DNA from: Flavonifractor sp. An306
GTDB lineage: Bacteria > Bacillota > Clostridia > Oscillospirales > Oscillospiraceae
Reading direction: 5' to 3'
Assembly (NCBI RefSeq): GCF_002159455.1
Contig: NZ_NFIQ01000001.1
Span: 1 to 64,000, forward strand
Length of the DNA stretch: 64,000 nt
The position numbers and the translations under genes are program-made. The notes under the pieces were generated by a model. It had not been told where the DNA came from and did no database searches. It saw only the letters and a list, made by a program, of their open reading frames with translations. Of the stretch, positions 32,846 through 41,330 are shown piece after piece (positions within the stretch are counted from its first letter, which is position 1; each line of letters opens with the position of its first letter).

Positions 32846-35296
32846 ATGGCAAAGAAACAACTGCGCCGGACAGAACCGGCTCAACCGGCCCAGCGTACCC
32901 GGCGGGAGGTCCCCCAGGTGACGGCGGACCCGGAACAGGGACTGAACCTCTCCCAGGTGAAGGAGCGGCAGCACCACGGCTGGGCCAACGACCCGGTGGA
33001 ATCCCCCACCAAGACGGTGGGGCAGATCGTGCGGGAGAACTGCTGCACCTTCTTCAACTTCATCTTCATCGTGCTGGCCGCCCTGCTCATTGCGGTGGGG
33101 TCCCTTGACGATCTGCTGTTTCTGCTCATCGCCCTGGCCAATACCGGCATCGGCATCATCCAGCAGCTGCGCTCCAAGCAGACGGTGGACAAGCTGAACC
33201 TGCTGTCCGCGCCCCGGGCCAACGTGGTGCGGGAGGGAAACGTAATGTCCATCCCAGCGGCCCAGCTGGTGCGGGACGACGTGGCGGAGCTCTCCTCCGG
33301 GGAGCAGATCCCCGCCGACGCCACCGTTCTCTCCGGCCAGGTACAGGTCAACGAGGCCCTCATCACCGGCGAGGCCGACGCCATTGTGAAAAATCCCGGG
33401 GACCAGCTGCTCTCCGGCTCCTTCGTGGTGGCCGGGCGGTGCCGGGCCCGGCTGGACCGGGTGGGAGCGGACTCCTACGCCGCCAAGCTTACCCTGGAGG
33501 CCAAAAAGGACGTCACCGTGGGCAAGAGCGAGATGATGTCCTCCCTGGACAAGCTTATCCGCATCATCGGCATCCTGCTGGTGCCCATCGGGGTGGCACT
33601 CTTCGTCAAGGAGTACTTTTTCCTGGAGCGCACCGCCCAGGAGGCGGTGGTGTCTATGGTGGCCGCCCTTATCGGCATGATCCCCGAGGGGCTTTACCTG
33701 CTGACCAGCGTGGCCCTGGCGGTGAGCATGATCCGCCTGGCCCAGGGCAAGGTGCTGGCTCAGGACATGAACTGTATTGAGACCCTGGCCAGGGTGGACG
33801 TGCTGTGCGTGGACAAGACGGGCACCATCACCGAGCCCCACATGGAGGTGGGGGAGGTGGTGTACCTGGATCAGGAAAAGTACGCCGAGACGGTGGTCAC
33901 CGAGACCCTCAACGCCTTCTACAAGGTAATGGAGGCGGACAACGACACCGGCCGGGCCATGCAGAAGAAGTTCCACGGCACTTCCACCTGGCACGCCGCC
34001 CAGACCATCCCCTTCACCTCGGCGGCCAAGTGGAGCGCCGCCGTGTTCCCCGGCCACGGCTCCTTTGTGGTGGGAGCCCCCGAGTTCATCATGGGCCAGC
34101 GGTACGCCGACCTGAAGGAGCAGGTGGAGCCCTGGTCCGCCAAGGGCTACCGGGTGCTGCTGGTGGCGGAGTACGACGGGGTGCCAGACCAGCAGCGGGG
34201 GCTGGATCCCCGGCGGGTGTCCCCCATGGCCCTGGCCATGCTGGCCAACCGGGTGCGCCCGGCGGCCCCCAAGACCTTCCGCTACTTTGCCGAGCAGGGG
34301 GTGGCGGTGAAGGTGATCTCGGGGGATAACCCGGTGACGGTGGCCGAGGTGGCCCGTCAGGCGGGCATCGAGGGGGCGGACAAGTATGTGGACGCCGCCA
34401 CCCTCCGCAGCGACAGCGACATCGAGCGGGCGGTGCGGCACTACACCGTGTTCGGCCGGGTGACCCCCAACCAGAAGCGCAAGCTGGTGCGGGCTCTGCA
34501 GAATCAGGGCCACACCGTGGCCATGACCGGCGACGGCGTCAACGACGTGCTGGCTCTGAAGGACGCCGACTGCGGCATCGCCATGGCCTCCGGCGCCGAC
34601 GCCGCCTGCCACGCCGCCCAGCTGGTGCTCCTCAACTCCGACTTCTCCGCCATGCCCCGTGTGGTGGCCGAGGGGCGGCGGGTGATCAACAACATCCAGC
34701 GGGCCGCCGCCCTCTATCTGGTCAAAAATATCTTCTCCTTCTGCCTGGCGATCATCTCCCTGTTCGCCACCGTGCCCTACCCGGTGACCCCGCTGCAGCT
34801 CTCCCTGCTCAGCGCCGTCACCATCGGCGTGCCCTCCTTTTTCCTGGCCCTGGAGCCCAACCACAGCCTGGTGAAGGGGAACTTCCTGGCCAACGTGTTC
34901 CGCTCGGCCCTGCCCGGCGGGCTGGCCGACCTGATTGTGGTACTGGGGGTGGAGGCCTTCTACCTGGCCTTCGGTTTCACCACCGACGAGCTGTCCACCA
35001 TCTCCGCCATCCTGCTCATCGTCATGGGTATTCTGGTGCTCTATCAGGTGTGCAAGCCCTTCGACTGGAAGCGGCGGGTGCTGTGGGGGGCCATGGCGGG
35101 CTCCTCGGCGGTGACGATCCTGTTCTTCGGCCAGAACTTCGGCCTCAGTCCCCTGGAGCTGCAGCCCTTCCTGGTGCTGTTGGTGTTCCTGGGCCTGTCC
35201 TACTCAGTATTCAAGCTGATGCTCAACCTCTTTGAGCTGGGCAGCGCCCTGCTCAAACGGGGAAAAAGCCTGCGGGGAAGGAGGCGGAAGGCATGA
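32846..35296 (+). CDS. Cation-transporting P-type ATPase, CtpE-like
   Basis: An 816-residue E1-E2 ATPase. Two N-terminal helices (FFNFIFIVLAALLIAVG; LLFLLIALANTGIGII) precede the actuator motif LITGEADAI (TGE). Then come helices with MIPEGLYLLTSVALAVS, the phosphorylated Asp323 in DKTGTITEP, nucleotide domain, GDGVNDVLALKDAD (about residue 562) and about six C-terminal helices. There is no heavy-metal CPC motif and no N-terminal metal-binding domain. The PEGLYLLTSVALAVS pattern fits the CtpE subgroup, shown in mycobacteria to move calcium; calcium here is inference. Confidence 0.9.
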   Translation: MAKKQLRRTEPAQPAQRTRREVPQVTADPEQGLNLSQVKERQHHGWANDPVESPTKTVGQIVRENCCTFFNFIFIVLAALLIAVGSLDDLLFLLIALANTGIGIIQQLRSKQTVDKLNLLSAPRANVVREGNVMSIPAAQLVRDDVAELSSGEQIPADATVLSGQVQVNEALITGEADAIVKNPGDQLLSGSFVVAGRCRARLDRVGADSYAAKLTLEAKKDVTVGKSEMMSSLDKLIRIIGILLVPIGVALFVKEYFFLERTAQEAVVSMVAALIGMIPEGLYLLTSVALAVSMIRLAQGKVLAQDMNCIETLARVDVLCVDKTGTITEPHMEVGEVVYLDQEKYAETVVTETLNAFYKVMEADNDTGRAMQKKFHGTSTWHAAQTIPFTSAAKWSAAVFPGHGSFVVGAPEFIMGQRYADLKEQVEPWSAKGYRVLLVAEYDGVPDQQRGLDPRRVSPMALAMLANRVRPAAPKTFRYFAEQGVAVKVISGDNPVTVAEVARQAGIEGADKYVDAATLRSDSDIERAVRHYTVFGRVTPNQKRKLVRALQNQGHTVAMTGDGVNDVLALKDADCGIAMASGADAACHAAQLVLLNSDFSAMPRVVAEGRRVINNIQRAAALYLVKNIFSFCLAIISLFATVPYPVTPLQLSLLSAVTIGVPSFFLALEPNHSLVKGNFLANVFRSALPGGLADLIVVLGVEAFYLAFGFTTDELSTISAILLIVMGILVLYQVCKPFDWKRRVLWGAMAGSSAVTILFFGQNFGLSPLELQPFLVLLVFLGLSYSVFKLMLNLFELGSALLKRGKSLRGRRRKA

Positions 35297-35724
35297 CCCT
35301 GCGGCCCTACCGCCCGGAGGACTGCCCCGCCCTGGCGGAGCTGTTTTATCACACCGTCCACACCGTCTGCGCCCGGGACTACACCCAGCCTCAGCTGGAC
35401 GCCTGGGCGGACGGCCGGGTGGAGCTGGCGGCCTGGAATGCCTCCTTCCTGGAGCACACCACTCTGGTGGCGGTGGAGGGCGAGACCATTGTGGGCTTTG
35501 CCGACCTGGCGGCGGACGGCTACCTGGACCGGCTGTACGTCCACAGGGATTGGCAGCGGCGGGGGGTGGCCTCCGCCCTGTGCGACGCCCTGCCCGGGGC
35601 CAGGGTGACCCACGCCTCCCTTACCGCACGGCCCTTTTTTGAGCGGAGAGGCTGGCGTGTGGTGCGGGAGCAGCAGGTGGAACGCCATGGCGTGCTGCTG
35701 ACTAATTTTGTCATGGAGTGCTGA
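35293..35724 (+). CDS. GNAT family N-acetyltransferase
   Basis: A 143-residue acetyltransferase. RPYRPEDCPALAELFYHTVHTV opens the fold and LDRLYVHRDWQRRGVASAL is the acetyl-CoA motif A; the end FFERRGWRVVREQQVERHGVLLTNFVM resembles the YafP/PhnO-like subgroup. The substrate is unknown. It overlaps the ATPase stop by 4 bases, so the two are translated together, though no joint function is obvious. A terminator follows. Confidence 0.85.
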   Translation: MTLRPYRPEDCPALAELFYHTVHTVCARDYTQPQLDAWADGRVELAAWNASFLEHTTLVAVEGETIVGFADLAADGYLDRLYVHRDWQRRGVASALCDALPGARVTHASLTARPFFERRGWRVVREQQVERHGVLLTNFVMEC

Positions 35725-35759
35725 AAAAGTGCCGTGGAACGGGTTCCACGGCACTTTTT
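35724..35759 (+). terminator. Terminator after the ATPase-GNAT operon
   Basis: A 17-bp inverted repeat (35724-35740 with 35743-35759) with A5 on one side and T5 on the other. Confidence 0.88.
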
Positions 35760-35834
35760 GCCCGGCTCTACCGCTGGTCGGTTGCCAAAACGACCCAGCG
35801 GCGTTACCATGGCGGCAGGAAGGAGGCCGGTACG

Positions 35835-36596
35835 ATGTATGAGATTGACCGGGAGGCCTTTGGGGCCTTCCTGGCGAGGCTGCGGAAGGAAAAGGGCCTG
35901 ACCCAGAAGGAGCTGGCCCAGCAGCTCTATGTGTCCGACAAGGCGGTGAGCAAGTGGGAGCGGGGGCTGAGCCTGCCCGACATCTCCCTGCTCACCCCCC
36001 TGGCGGAAATTCTGGGGGTGACGGTGACCGAGCTGCTCCGGGGGGAGCGACTGGAGGAGCAGACCCTGCCGGTGGAGCAGGTGGAGGAGCTGGTGACCGG
36101 CTCCCTGGAGCTGTCCGGCGCCCAGCGAAAACAGAAACGGCAGAACCGGAAACGGCGGGGGCTGCTGCTGGCCCTGTCCGCGGCCCTGACGCTGGTGGAG
36201 CTGCTGGCCCTGCGGTGGGCGGGCTTCTCCTGGCCGGTGCTGTGGAATGAGCTGGGGGTGGTGGAGGGGCTGTGCCTGGGCTTTGGCGCCTGGGTCTGCC
36301 TGCTGGCCCCCGACGTGCTGCCCGCCTACTACGACCAGAACCACATCAGCTCCTTCAGCAGCGGACCTGTCCGGCTGAATCTGGCCGGCGTCCGCATCAG
36401 CAACCGGAACTGGCCCCATCTGATGGGGGCGGCCCGGTGGTGGCTGCTGGTGACGCCGGTGGTATTCCCCCTGCTCTACCTGGCCATCCAGTGCTTCGTC
36501 CCCGGACTGTGGACGGCGGGGCGGCTGTGGCTGACGCTGGCGGCCGCTCTGGGCCTGTTCGTGCCCATGATCATCGCCGGGAAACGGTATGAATAG
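35835..36596 (+). CDS. XRE-family regulator with C-terminal membrane domain
   Basis: A 253-residue protein. Residues 8-65 form a Cro/CI-type helix-turn-helix (LARLRKEKGLTQKELAQQLYVSDKAVSKWERGLSLPDISLL). A basic linker (RKQKRQNRKRRG) and four hydrophobic segments follow (LLLALSAALTLVELLAL; VVEGLCLGFGAWVCLLAP; WLLVTPVVFPLLYLAIQ; LWLTLAAALGLFVPMII). It would therefore be a membrane-tethered DNA-binding protein, a layout frequent in gut clostridia with unknown triggers. The start at 35835 follows AGGAGG; the longer frame crosses the preceding terminator. Confidence 0.85.
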   Translation: MYEIDREAFGAFLARLRKEKGLTQKELAQQLYVSDKAVSKWERGLSLPDISLLTPLAEILGVTVTELLRGERLEEQTLPVEQVEELVTGSLELSGAQRKQKRQNRKRRGLLLALSAALTLVELLALRWAGFSWPVLWNELGVVEGLCLGFGAWVCLLAPDVLPAYYDQNHISSFSSGPVRLNLAGVRISNRNWPHLMGAARWWLLVTPVVFPLLYLAIQCFVPGLWTAGRLWLTLAAALGLFVPMIIAGKRYE

Positions 36597-36660
36597 GCCT
36601 GCAAAAATGGGAAAATTTTGTCCAACTTGTGTGAAAAAAAGAGAATCCATCTGATTTGCC

Positions 36661-36689
36661 TTTACTTTTTATCAGCAGGTTGCTATAAT
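36661..36689 (+). promoter_or_regulatory. Promoter of the cbi operon
   Basis: TTTACT (36661-36666), 17-base spacer, perfect TATAAT (36684-36689), directly ahead of the cobalamin riboswitch. Confidence 0.65.
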
Positions 36690-36710
36690 AACCAGGAAAC
36701 AACTGAAAGC

Positions 36711-36872
36711 ACTTGCAGCCGCGGAGAACCGCATCAGGGGAAGCCGGTGAAAATCCGGCGCAGTCTTACCTCTACTGTAAGCGTGGACAAAGGCGCACGA
36801 GCCATTGGCCCTCCCAAGGGCTGAGAAGGCGCGCCGGAGAAGGAAGCGCAAGCCAGGAGACCCACTGCAATG
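36711..36872 (+). promoter_or_regulatory. Cobalamin riboswitch 1
   Basis: P1 pairs TTGCAG (36713-36718) with CTGCAA (36865-36870). Inside is the conserved core GGGGAAGCCGGTGAAAATCC (36736-36755), ACTGTAA, and the B12 box AAGCCAGGAGACC (36850-36862). It lies before cbiD and is followed by a terminator at 36923-36954, so adenosylcobalamin binding is expected to stop transcription. The gap between the XRE gene and cbiD (about 370 bases) is filled by promoter, riboswitch and terminator. Confidence 0.95.
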
Positions 36873-36922
36873 TCGTTTGCGTAACTCTGAGGTGGAGAGT
36901 GCGGCAGGACACAGGCACAATG

Positions 36923-36954
36923 GCCCTCCCTCATAACGGGAGGGCTTTCTTTTT
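36923..36954 (+). terminator. Expression-platform terminator of cobalamin riboswitch 1
   Basis: GCCCTCCC (36923-36930) with GGGAGGGC (36938-36945), then TTTCTTTTT. The same GGCCCTCCC string also occurs inside the aptamer, so alternative pairing is conceivable. Confidence 0.85.
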
Positions 36955-36969
36955 GGTAAGGAGGGCGGT

Positions 36970-38106
36970 ATGGCGAAACTGGAGGTCTACCTCCCGGTGG
37001 GGAGAGAGCGGCTGCGCTGCGGCTATACCACCGGCACCTGCGCGGCAGCGGCGGCCGCCGGAGCGGCCCGGTTGCTGCTCACCGGCGAGAGCCTGCCCGC
37101 CGTGCGGGTGGATACCCCCGCCGGCATCACCGTGGAGGCCGAGCTGCTGGAGCACGCCGCCGGGCCGGACTGGGCCGTCTGCGCCGTCCGCAAGGACGGG
37201 GGCGACGACCCGGACGTGACCGACGGGACGCTGATCTGCGCCAGAGTGGAGCGGACGGATGCCCCCGGCGTCACCATCGACGGCGGCGCGGGCGTGGGCC
37301 GGGTTACCCGGCCCGGCCTGGACCAGCCGGTGGGGGCGGCCGCCATCAATTCCACCCCCAGGCGGATGATCACGGCCATGGTGGAGGCCGTCATGGCGGC
37401 GGCGGGCTATACCGGCGGGTTGGCGGTGACCATCTCGGCGCCCCAGGGGGAGGAACTGGCCGGGCGCACCTTCAACCCCCGGCTGGGCATTGAGGGGGGC
37501 ATCTCCATCCTGGGCACCAGCGGCATCGTCCGGCCCATGAGCGAGGCCGCCCTGATCGACTCACTGTATTTGGAGCAGGATATGGCCAAAGCCGCCGGGG
37601 TGAAAGATCTGCTGATGACCCCCGGCAACTACGGGGATTCCTTCGCCCGGCAGACGCTGGGCCTGGACCTGACCCACCGCTGCACCTGCAGCAACTACTT
37701 GGGAACGGCCATCGACCACGCCGCCGGGCTGGGCTTTGCCTCCCTGCTGCTGGTGGGCCACCTGGGCAAGCTGATCAAGGCGGCGGCGGGGAGCATGAAC
37801 ACCCACTCCCGGGTGGCCGACGGACGGCGGGAGACCCTCACCGCCCACGCCGCCCTGGCAGGGGGAGGGCCGGAGCTGCTCCGGGCCCTGTTTGACAGCC
37901 CCACCACCGACGCGGGCGTGACCCTGCTGCAGGAGGCGGGCCTGCTGGAGCCGGTGATGGCCTCCATCGCCCAGGCCCTGGAGGAGCAGCTGAAGCGCCG
38001 GGCGGGTCCGGCGCTGGAGATTGAGGCGGTCTTTTTCTCCAATCAATATGGTATTTTGGGAAAAACATCGGGGGCGGACCGGCTGCTGGTCCTCCACCGG
38101 GTATAG
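36970..38106 (+). CDS. cbiD: Cobalt-precorrin-5B (C1)-methyltransferase
   Basis: Methylates C1 of the contracted ring in the anaerobic B12 route. The 378-residue protein starts with the family hallmark CGYTTGTCAAAAAAGAA (residues 17-33) and contains NPRLGIEGGISILGTSGIVRPMSE and TPGNYGDSF. Start behind AAGGAGGG just after the riboswitch terminator. It is the first gene of a 17-gene run in which nearly all genes abut or overlap. Confidence 0.95.
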   Translation: MAKLEVYLPVGRERLRCGYTTGTCAAAAAAGAARLLLTGESLPAVRVDTPAGITVEAELLEHAAGPDWAVCAVRKDGGDDPDVTDGTLICARVERTDAPGVTIDGGAGVGRVTRPGLDQPVGAAAINSTPRRMITAMVEAVMAAAGYTGGLAVTISAPQGEELAGRTFNPRLGIEGGISILGTSGIVRPMSEAALIDSLYLEQDMAKAAGVKDLLMTPGNYGDSFARQTLGLDLTHRCTCSNYLGTAIDHAAGLGFASLLLVGHLGKLIKAAAGSMNTHSRVADGRRETLTAHAALAGGGPELLRALFDSPTTDAGVTLLQEAGLLEPVMASIAQALEEQLKRRAGPALEIEAVFFSNQYGILGKTSGADRLLVLHRV

Positions 38107-38115
38107 GAGGAGCTT

Positions 38116-38871
38116 ATGGTACATTTTATCGGCGCGGGCCCCGGCGGGGCCGACCTGATTACCGTCCGGGGGGCCAAGCTGCTGGGGGAGGCCGACGTGA
38201 TCATCTACGCCGGATCCCTGGTGAACCCCGCCCTGCTGGACTATAAAAAAGAGGGCTGTCAGGTGTACGACAGCGCCAAAATGACCCTGGAAGAGGTCAT
38301 TGAAGTGATGCGGCAGACCGAGGAAAAGGGCGGCACCACCGCTCGGCTCCACACCGGCGACCCCTCCCTCTACGGCGCCCACCGGGAGCAGATGGACGAG
38401 CTGGACAAGCTGGGCATTTCCTACGACGTGACCCCCGGCGTGTCCTCCTTCTCCGGAGCCGCTGCCGCCCTCTGCGCGGAGTACACCCTGCCCGACGTAT
38501 CCCAGTCGGTGATCATCACCCGCATGGCGGGCCGTACCCCGGTGCCCGAGGGGGAGCAGCTGCGCAAAATGGCCTCCCACGGCTGCACCATGGTGCTGTT
38601 TTTGTCCACCGGCCTGCTGGAAGATGTGGAAAAGGAGCTGGCGGCGGGGGGCTACGCCCCCGACACCCCGGCGGCCATCGTGTATAAAGCCACCTGGCCG
38701 GAGGAGAAGGTATACCGCTGCACCGTGTCCACCCTGGCTCAGACCGCCCGGGAGAACCATGTGACCAAGACGGCGGTGATTACGATAGGTAATTTCCTTG
38801 GGGAAAAATACGAGCGGTCCAAGCTCTATGACCCCGCCTTCACCCATGAATTCCGGGAGGCCAGCCGGTGA
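38116..38871 (+). CDS. cbiF: Cobalt-precorrin-4 (C11)-methyltransferase
   Basis: SAM-dependent methyltransferase of the tetrapyrrole family, 251 residues: VHFIGAGPGGADLITVRGAKLL, the DPSLYG segment in RLHTGDPSLYGAH, TPGVSSFSGAAAAL and ITRMAGRTPVPE are the CbiF/CobM marks. It acts after CbiH. Preceded by AGGAGG, 9 bases after cbiD; its stop overlaps the GTG start of cbiG. Confidence 0.95.
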   Translation: MVHFIGAGPGGADLITVRGAKLLGEADVIIYAGSLVNPALLDYKKEGCQVYDSAKMTLEEVIEVMRQTEEKGGTTARLHTGDPSLYGAHREQMDELDKLGISYDVTPGVSSFSGAAAALCAEYTLPDVSQSVIITRMAGRTPVPEGEQLRKMASHGCTMVLFLSTGLLEDVEKELAAGGYAPDTPAAIVYKATWPEEKVYRCTVSTLAQTARENHVTKTAVITIGNFLGEKYERSKLYDPAFTHEFREASR

Positions 38872-39857
38872 CAGCGGCGGTGATCGCCTTCACCCGCCGG
38901 GGGGCGGAGCTGGGGCGAACGCTGGCGGACAGCCTGGGGGCGTCCCTCCATGTGCCCGCCCGGTTTGCCCCTGAGGTGGGGGCGGAGGCCTACGACAGCC
39001 TGGAGGGCTGGACGGAGGAGATGTGGAGAGGCAGGGAGGCTCTGATTTTCGTGGGGGCCTGCGGCATTGCCGTCCGGGCCATCGCCCCCCATGTGAAAGA
39101 CAAATTTACCGACCCCGCCGTGGTGAGCGTGGACGAGGCGGGGCGGTTTGTGCTCCCCCTGCTCTCCGGCCATGTGGGGGGCGCCAATGAGCTGGCCCTG
39201 AAGGTGGCCGCCCTCACCGGCGGCCAGGCCGCCCTCTCCACCGCCACCGACGTCAACGGCCTGTTTGCCGTGGACGTGTGGGCCAGGGAACGGGACATGG
39301 TCCTTACGGACCGGGCCCTGGCCAAGGCGGTGTCCGCCGCCCTGCTGGAGGGCAAGCCAGTGGGCTTTGCCAGTGAATTTGGCCACCCCTGCCCGGCGGG
39401 GCTTACCGAGGGCCCGGCGGAGCTGGGAGTGTGGGTCACCTGGGAGACCGGGAGCGGCCCCTTTGCCCGCACTTTGCGTCTGGCCCCCAGAGGGCTGATT
39501 TTGGGCATCGGCTGCCGGAGAGGGACGCCGGCGGCGGCGATCCAGGCGGCGGCGGAGGCGGCCCTGGCGGGATATGAGCCCCGGGCGGTCTGCCAGGTAG
39601 CCACCATCGACCTGAAGCAGGACGAGCCCGGGCTGCTGGAGTTCTGCGCCGCCCATAGCCTGCCCCTGGCGGTTTACCCGGCGGCGGAGCTGGCGGCGGT
39701 GGAGGGGGACTTCACCCCCTCCGACTTTGTAAAAGGGGTTACCGGAGTGGACAACGTGTGCGAGCGGGCGGCAGTCCGGGTGGGCGGAACCATTCTGGTG
39801 CCCAAACAGGCAAAAAACGGCGTCACCGTGGCGGTGGCGGGAAGGAATATGCTATGA
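38868..39857 (+). CDS. cbiG: Cobalt-precorrin-5A hydrolase
   Basis: Opens the delta-lactone and releases acetaldehyde, a step specific to the anaerobic pathway. The 329-residue protein has the N-terminal domain (FVGACGIAVRAIAPHVKDKFTDPAVVSVDE; PLLSGHVGGANELA) and the C-terminal CbiG domain (LILGIGCRRGTPAAAIQAA; SDFVKGVTGVDNVCERAA). It starts with GTG overlapping cbiF by 4 bases and ends in a 4-base overlap with cbiH. Confidence 0.93.
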   Translation: MTAAVIAFTRRGAELGRTLADSLGASLHVPARFAPEVGAEAYDSLEGWTEEMWRGREALIFVGACGIAVRAIAPHVKDKFTDPAVVSVDEAGRFVLPLLSGHVGGANELALKVAALTGGQAALSTATDVNGLFAVDVWARERDMVLTDRALAKAVSAALLEGKPVGFASEFGHPCPAGLTEGPAELGVWVTWETGSGPFARTLRLAPRGLILGIGCRRGTPAAAIQAAAEAALAGYEPRAVCQVATIDLKQDEPGLLEFCAAHSLPLAVYPAAELAAVEGDFTPSDFVKGVTGVDNVCERAAVRVGGTILVPKQAKNGVTVAVAGRNML

Positions 39858-40588
39858 AAGTAACTGTCATCGGACTGGGCCCCGGCGGTGGGGCCGACCT
39901 GACCGGCCGGGCCAGAGCGGCCCTGGAGGAGTGCGGGCTGATCGTGGGTTATACCGCCTACATCGACCTGGTAAAGGACGATTTTCCGGAGAAAGAGGTG
40001 CTCTCCACCGGGATGCGCCGGGAGGTGGACCGCTGCCGGGCGGCGGTAGAGGCCGCGCTGACCGGAAAGGACGTGGCGGTGGTGTGCTCCGGGGACTCCG
40101 GGGTGTACGGCATGGCGGGGCTCATCTACGAAGTGGCCCAGGAGTACGACCCCATTGAGATTGAAGTGGTGCCCGGCATCACCGCCGCCTGCGGCGGGGC
40201 CGCCGTGCTGGGGGCCCCTCTGACCCACGATTTCGCGGTGATCTCCCTGTCCGACCTGCTCACCCCCTGGGAGAAGATCGAGAAGCGTTTGAGCGCCGCC
40301 GCCCAGGCGGATTTCGTCATCTGCCTCTACAACCCCTCCAGCCGGAACCGGCCCGACTATCTCCAGCGGGCCTGCGACATCCTGCTGCGGGAGAAGGACC
40401 CGGCTACCGTGTGCGGCACCGTCCGCAACATCGGCCGGGCGGGGGAGGAAGGACAGCTCCTTACCCTGGGCCAGCTGCGGGACACCCAGGTGGACATGTT
40501 CACCACCGTGTTTGTGGGCAACAGCCAGACCAAGGTGCTGGGCGGCAAGATGGTCACCCCCCGGGGCTATCTCCAGCGGGGGGAGTAA
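39854..40588 (+). CDS. cbiH: Cobalt-precorrin-3B C17-methyltransferase (ring contraction)
   Basis: Methylates C17 and contracts the macrocycle. 244 residues with VTVIGLGPGGGADLTGRARAAL at the N-terminus, VCSGDSGVYGMAGLIYE, VVPGITAACGGAAVLGAPLTHDFAVISLSD and LYNPSSRNRPDYL, all typical of CbiH/CobJ. Start by 4-base overlap with cbiG; the longer frame upstream is not needed. Confidence 0.95.
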   Translation: MKVTVIGLGPGGGADLTGRARAALEECGLIVGYTAYIDLVKDDFPEKEVLSTGMRREVDRCRAAVEAALTGKDVAVVCSGDSGVYGMAGLIYEVAQEYDPIEIEVVPGITAACGGAAVLGAPLTHDFAVISLSDLLTPWEKIEKRLSAAAQADFVICLYNPSSRNRPDYLQRACDILLREKDPATVCGTVRNIGRAGEEGQLLTLGQLRDTQVDMFTTVFVGNSQTKVLGGKMVTPRGYLQRGE

Positions 40589-40589
40589 G

Positions 40590-41330
40590 ATGGAAGTGTT
40601 GCTCTTCGGCGGCACCGGGGAGGGGCGGGAGCTGGCCCAGTGGCTGCTGACCCAGCATATCCCCGCCCTGGTGTGCGTGGCCACCGAGTACGGCGAGACC
40701 CTGCTCCCGGCGGGGATCGAGGCCCATGTGGGGCGGCTGGACGAGGCGGGGATGGCGGCCCTGATGGCCTCCCGGCCCTTCACCCATGTGGTGGACGCCA
40801 CCCACCCCTACGCCGTGGAGGTCACCGCCAACATTCAGGCGGCGGCGGCCGCCGTGGGCCTGCCCTGCCTCCGGCTGGTGCGGCACTCCGACGGGGAGGA
40901 CCTGTGCCACAAGGCGGGGGACATGGCGGCGGCGGCGTACATGCTGGAGCGGCTGCCGGGCAACGTGCTGCTCACCACCGGCAGCAAGGAGCTGGACGTG
41001 TTTGCCAAACCCGGCCTGGTGGAGCGGTGTTACCCCCGGGTGCTCCCCATGATGAACTCGCTGAGCCGCTGCCTGGAGCTGGGCTTTCCGCCCAAAAACA
41101 TCATCTGTATGCAGGGCCCCTTCTCCAAGGAGCTGAATGTGGCCCTGTTGAAGCAATATGACATCAAGACCCTGGTGACCAAGGACACCGGCGGCTACGG
41201 CGGGTTCCGGGAAAAGGCGGAGGCCGCCCGGGAGGCTGGAGCGGCCCTGCTGGTGGTGGAGCGGCCCAGGAATGAAACCGGCGATACCCTGGAGGAGATC
41301 CAGGCGCGCCTGAGGGAGGGACGGGCATGA
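40590..41330 (+). CDS. cbiJ: Cobalt-precorrin-6A reductase
   Basis: NAD(P)H-dependent reduction of the macrocycle after CbiD. 246 residues with LLFGGTGEGRELAQWLL (nucleotide fold), HVVDATHPYAVEVTANI, CLRLVRH, LLTTGSKEL and VTKDTGGYGGFREKAEAA, the CbiJ/CobK pattern. It begins 1 base after the cbiH stop with GGGGGGAG upstream and overlaps the next gene by 4 bases. Confidence 0.94.
   Translation: MEVLLFGGTGEGRELAQWLLTQHIPALVCVATEYGETLLPAGIEAHVGRLDEAGMAALMASRPFTHVVDATHPYAVEVTANIQAAAAAVGLPCLRLVRHSDGEDLCHKAGDMAAAAYMLERLPGNVLLTTGSKELDVFAKPGLVERCYPRVLPMMNSLSRCLELGFPPKNIICMQGPFSKELNVALLKQYDIKTLVTKDTGGYGGFREKAEAAREAGAALLVVERPRNETGDTLEEIQARLREGRA

Noticed and set aside
32387-34864. 825-codon minus-strand open frame opposite the P-type ATPase
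   Set aside because: It runs antisense to a clearly coding gene, has a His/Gly/Val-rich composition typical of shadow frames in GC-rich DNA, and only its last 86 codons (32387-32647) have a ribosome site and protein-like content.
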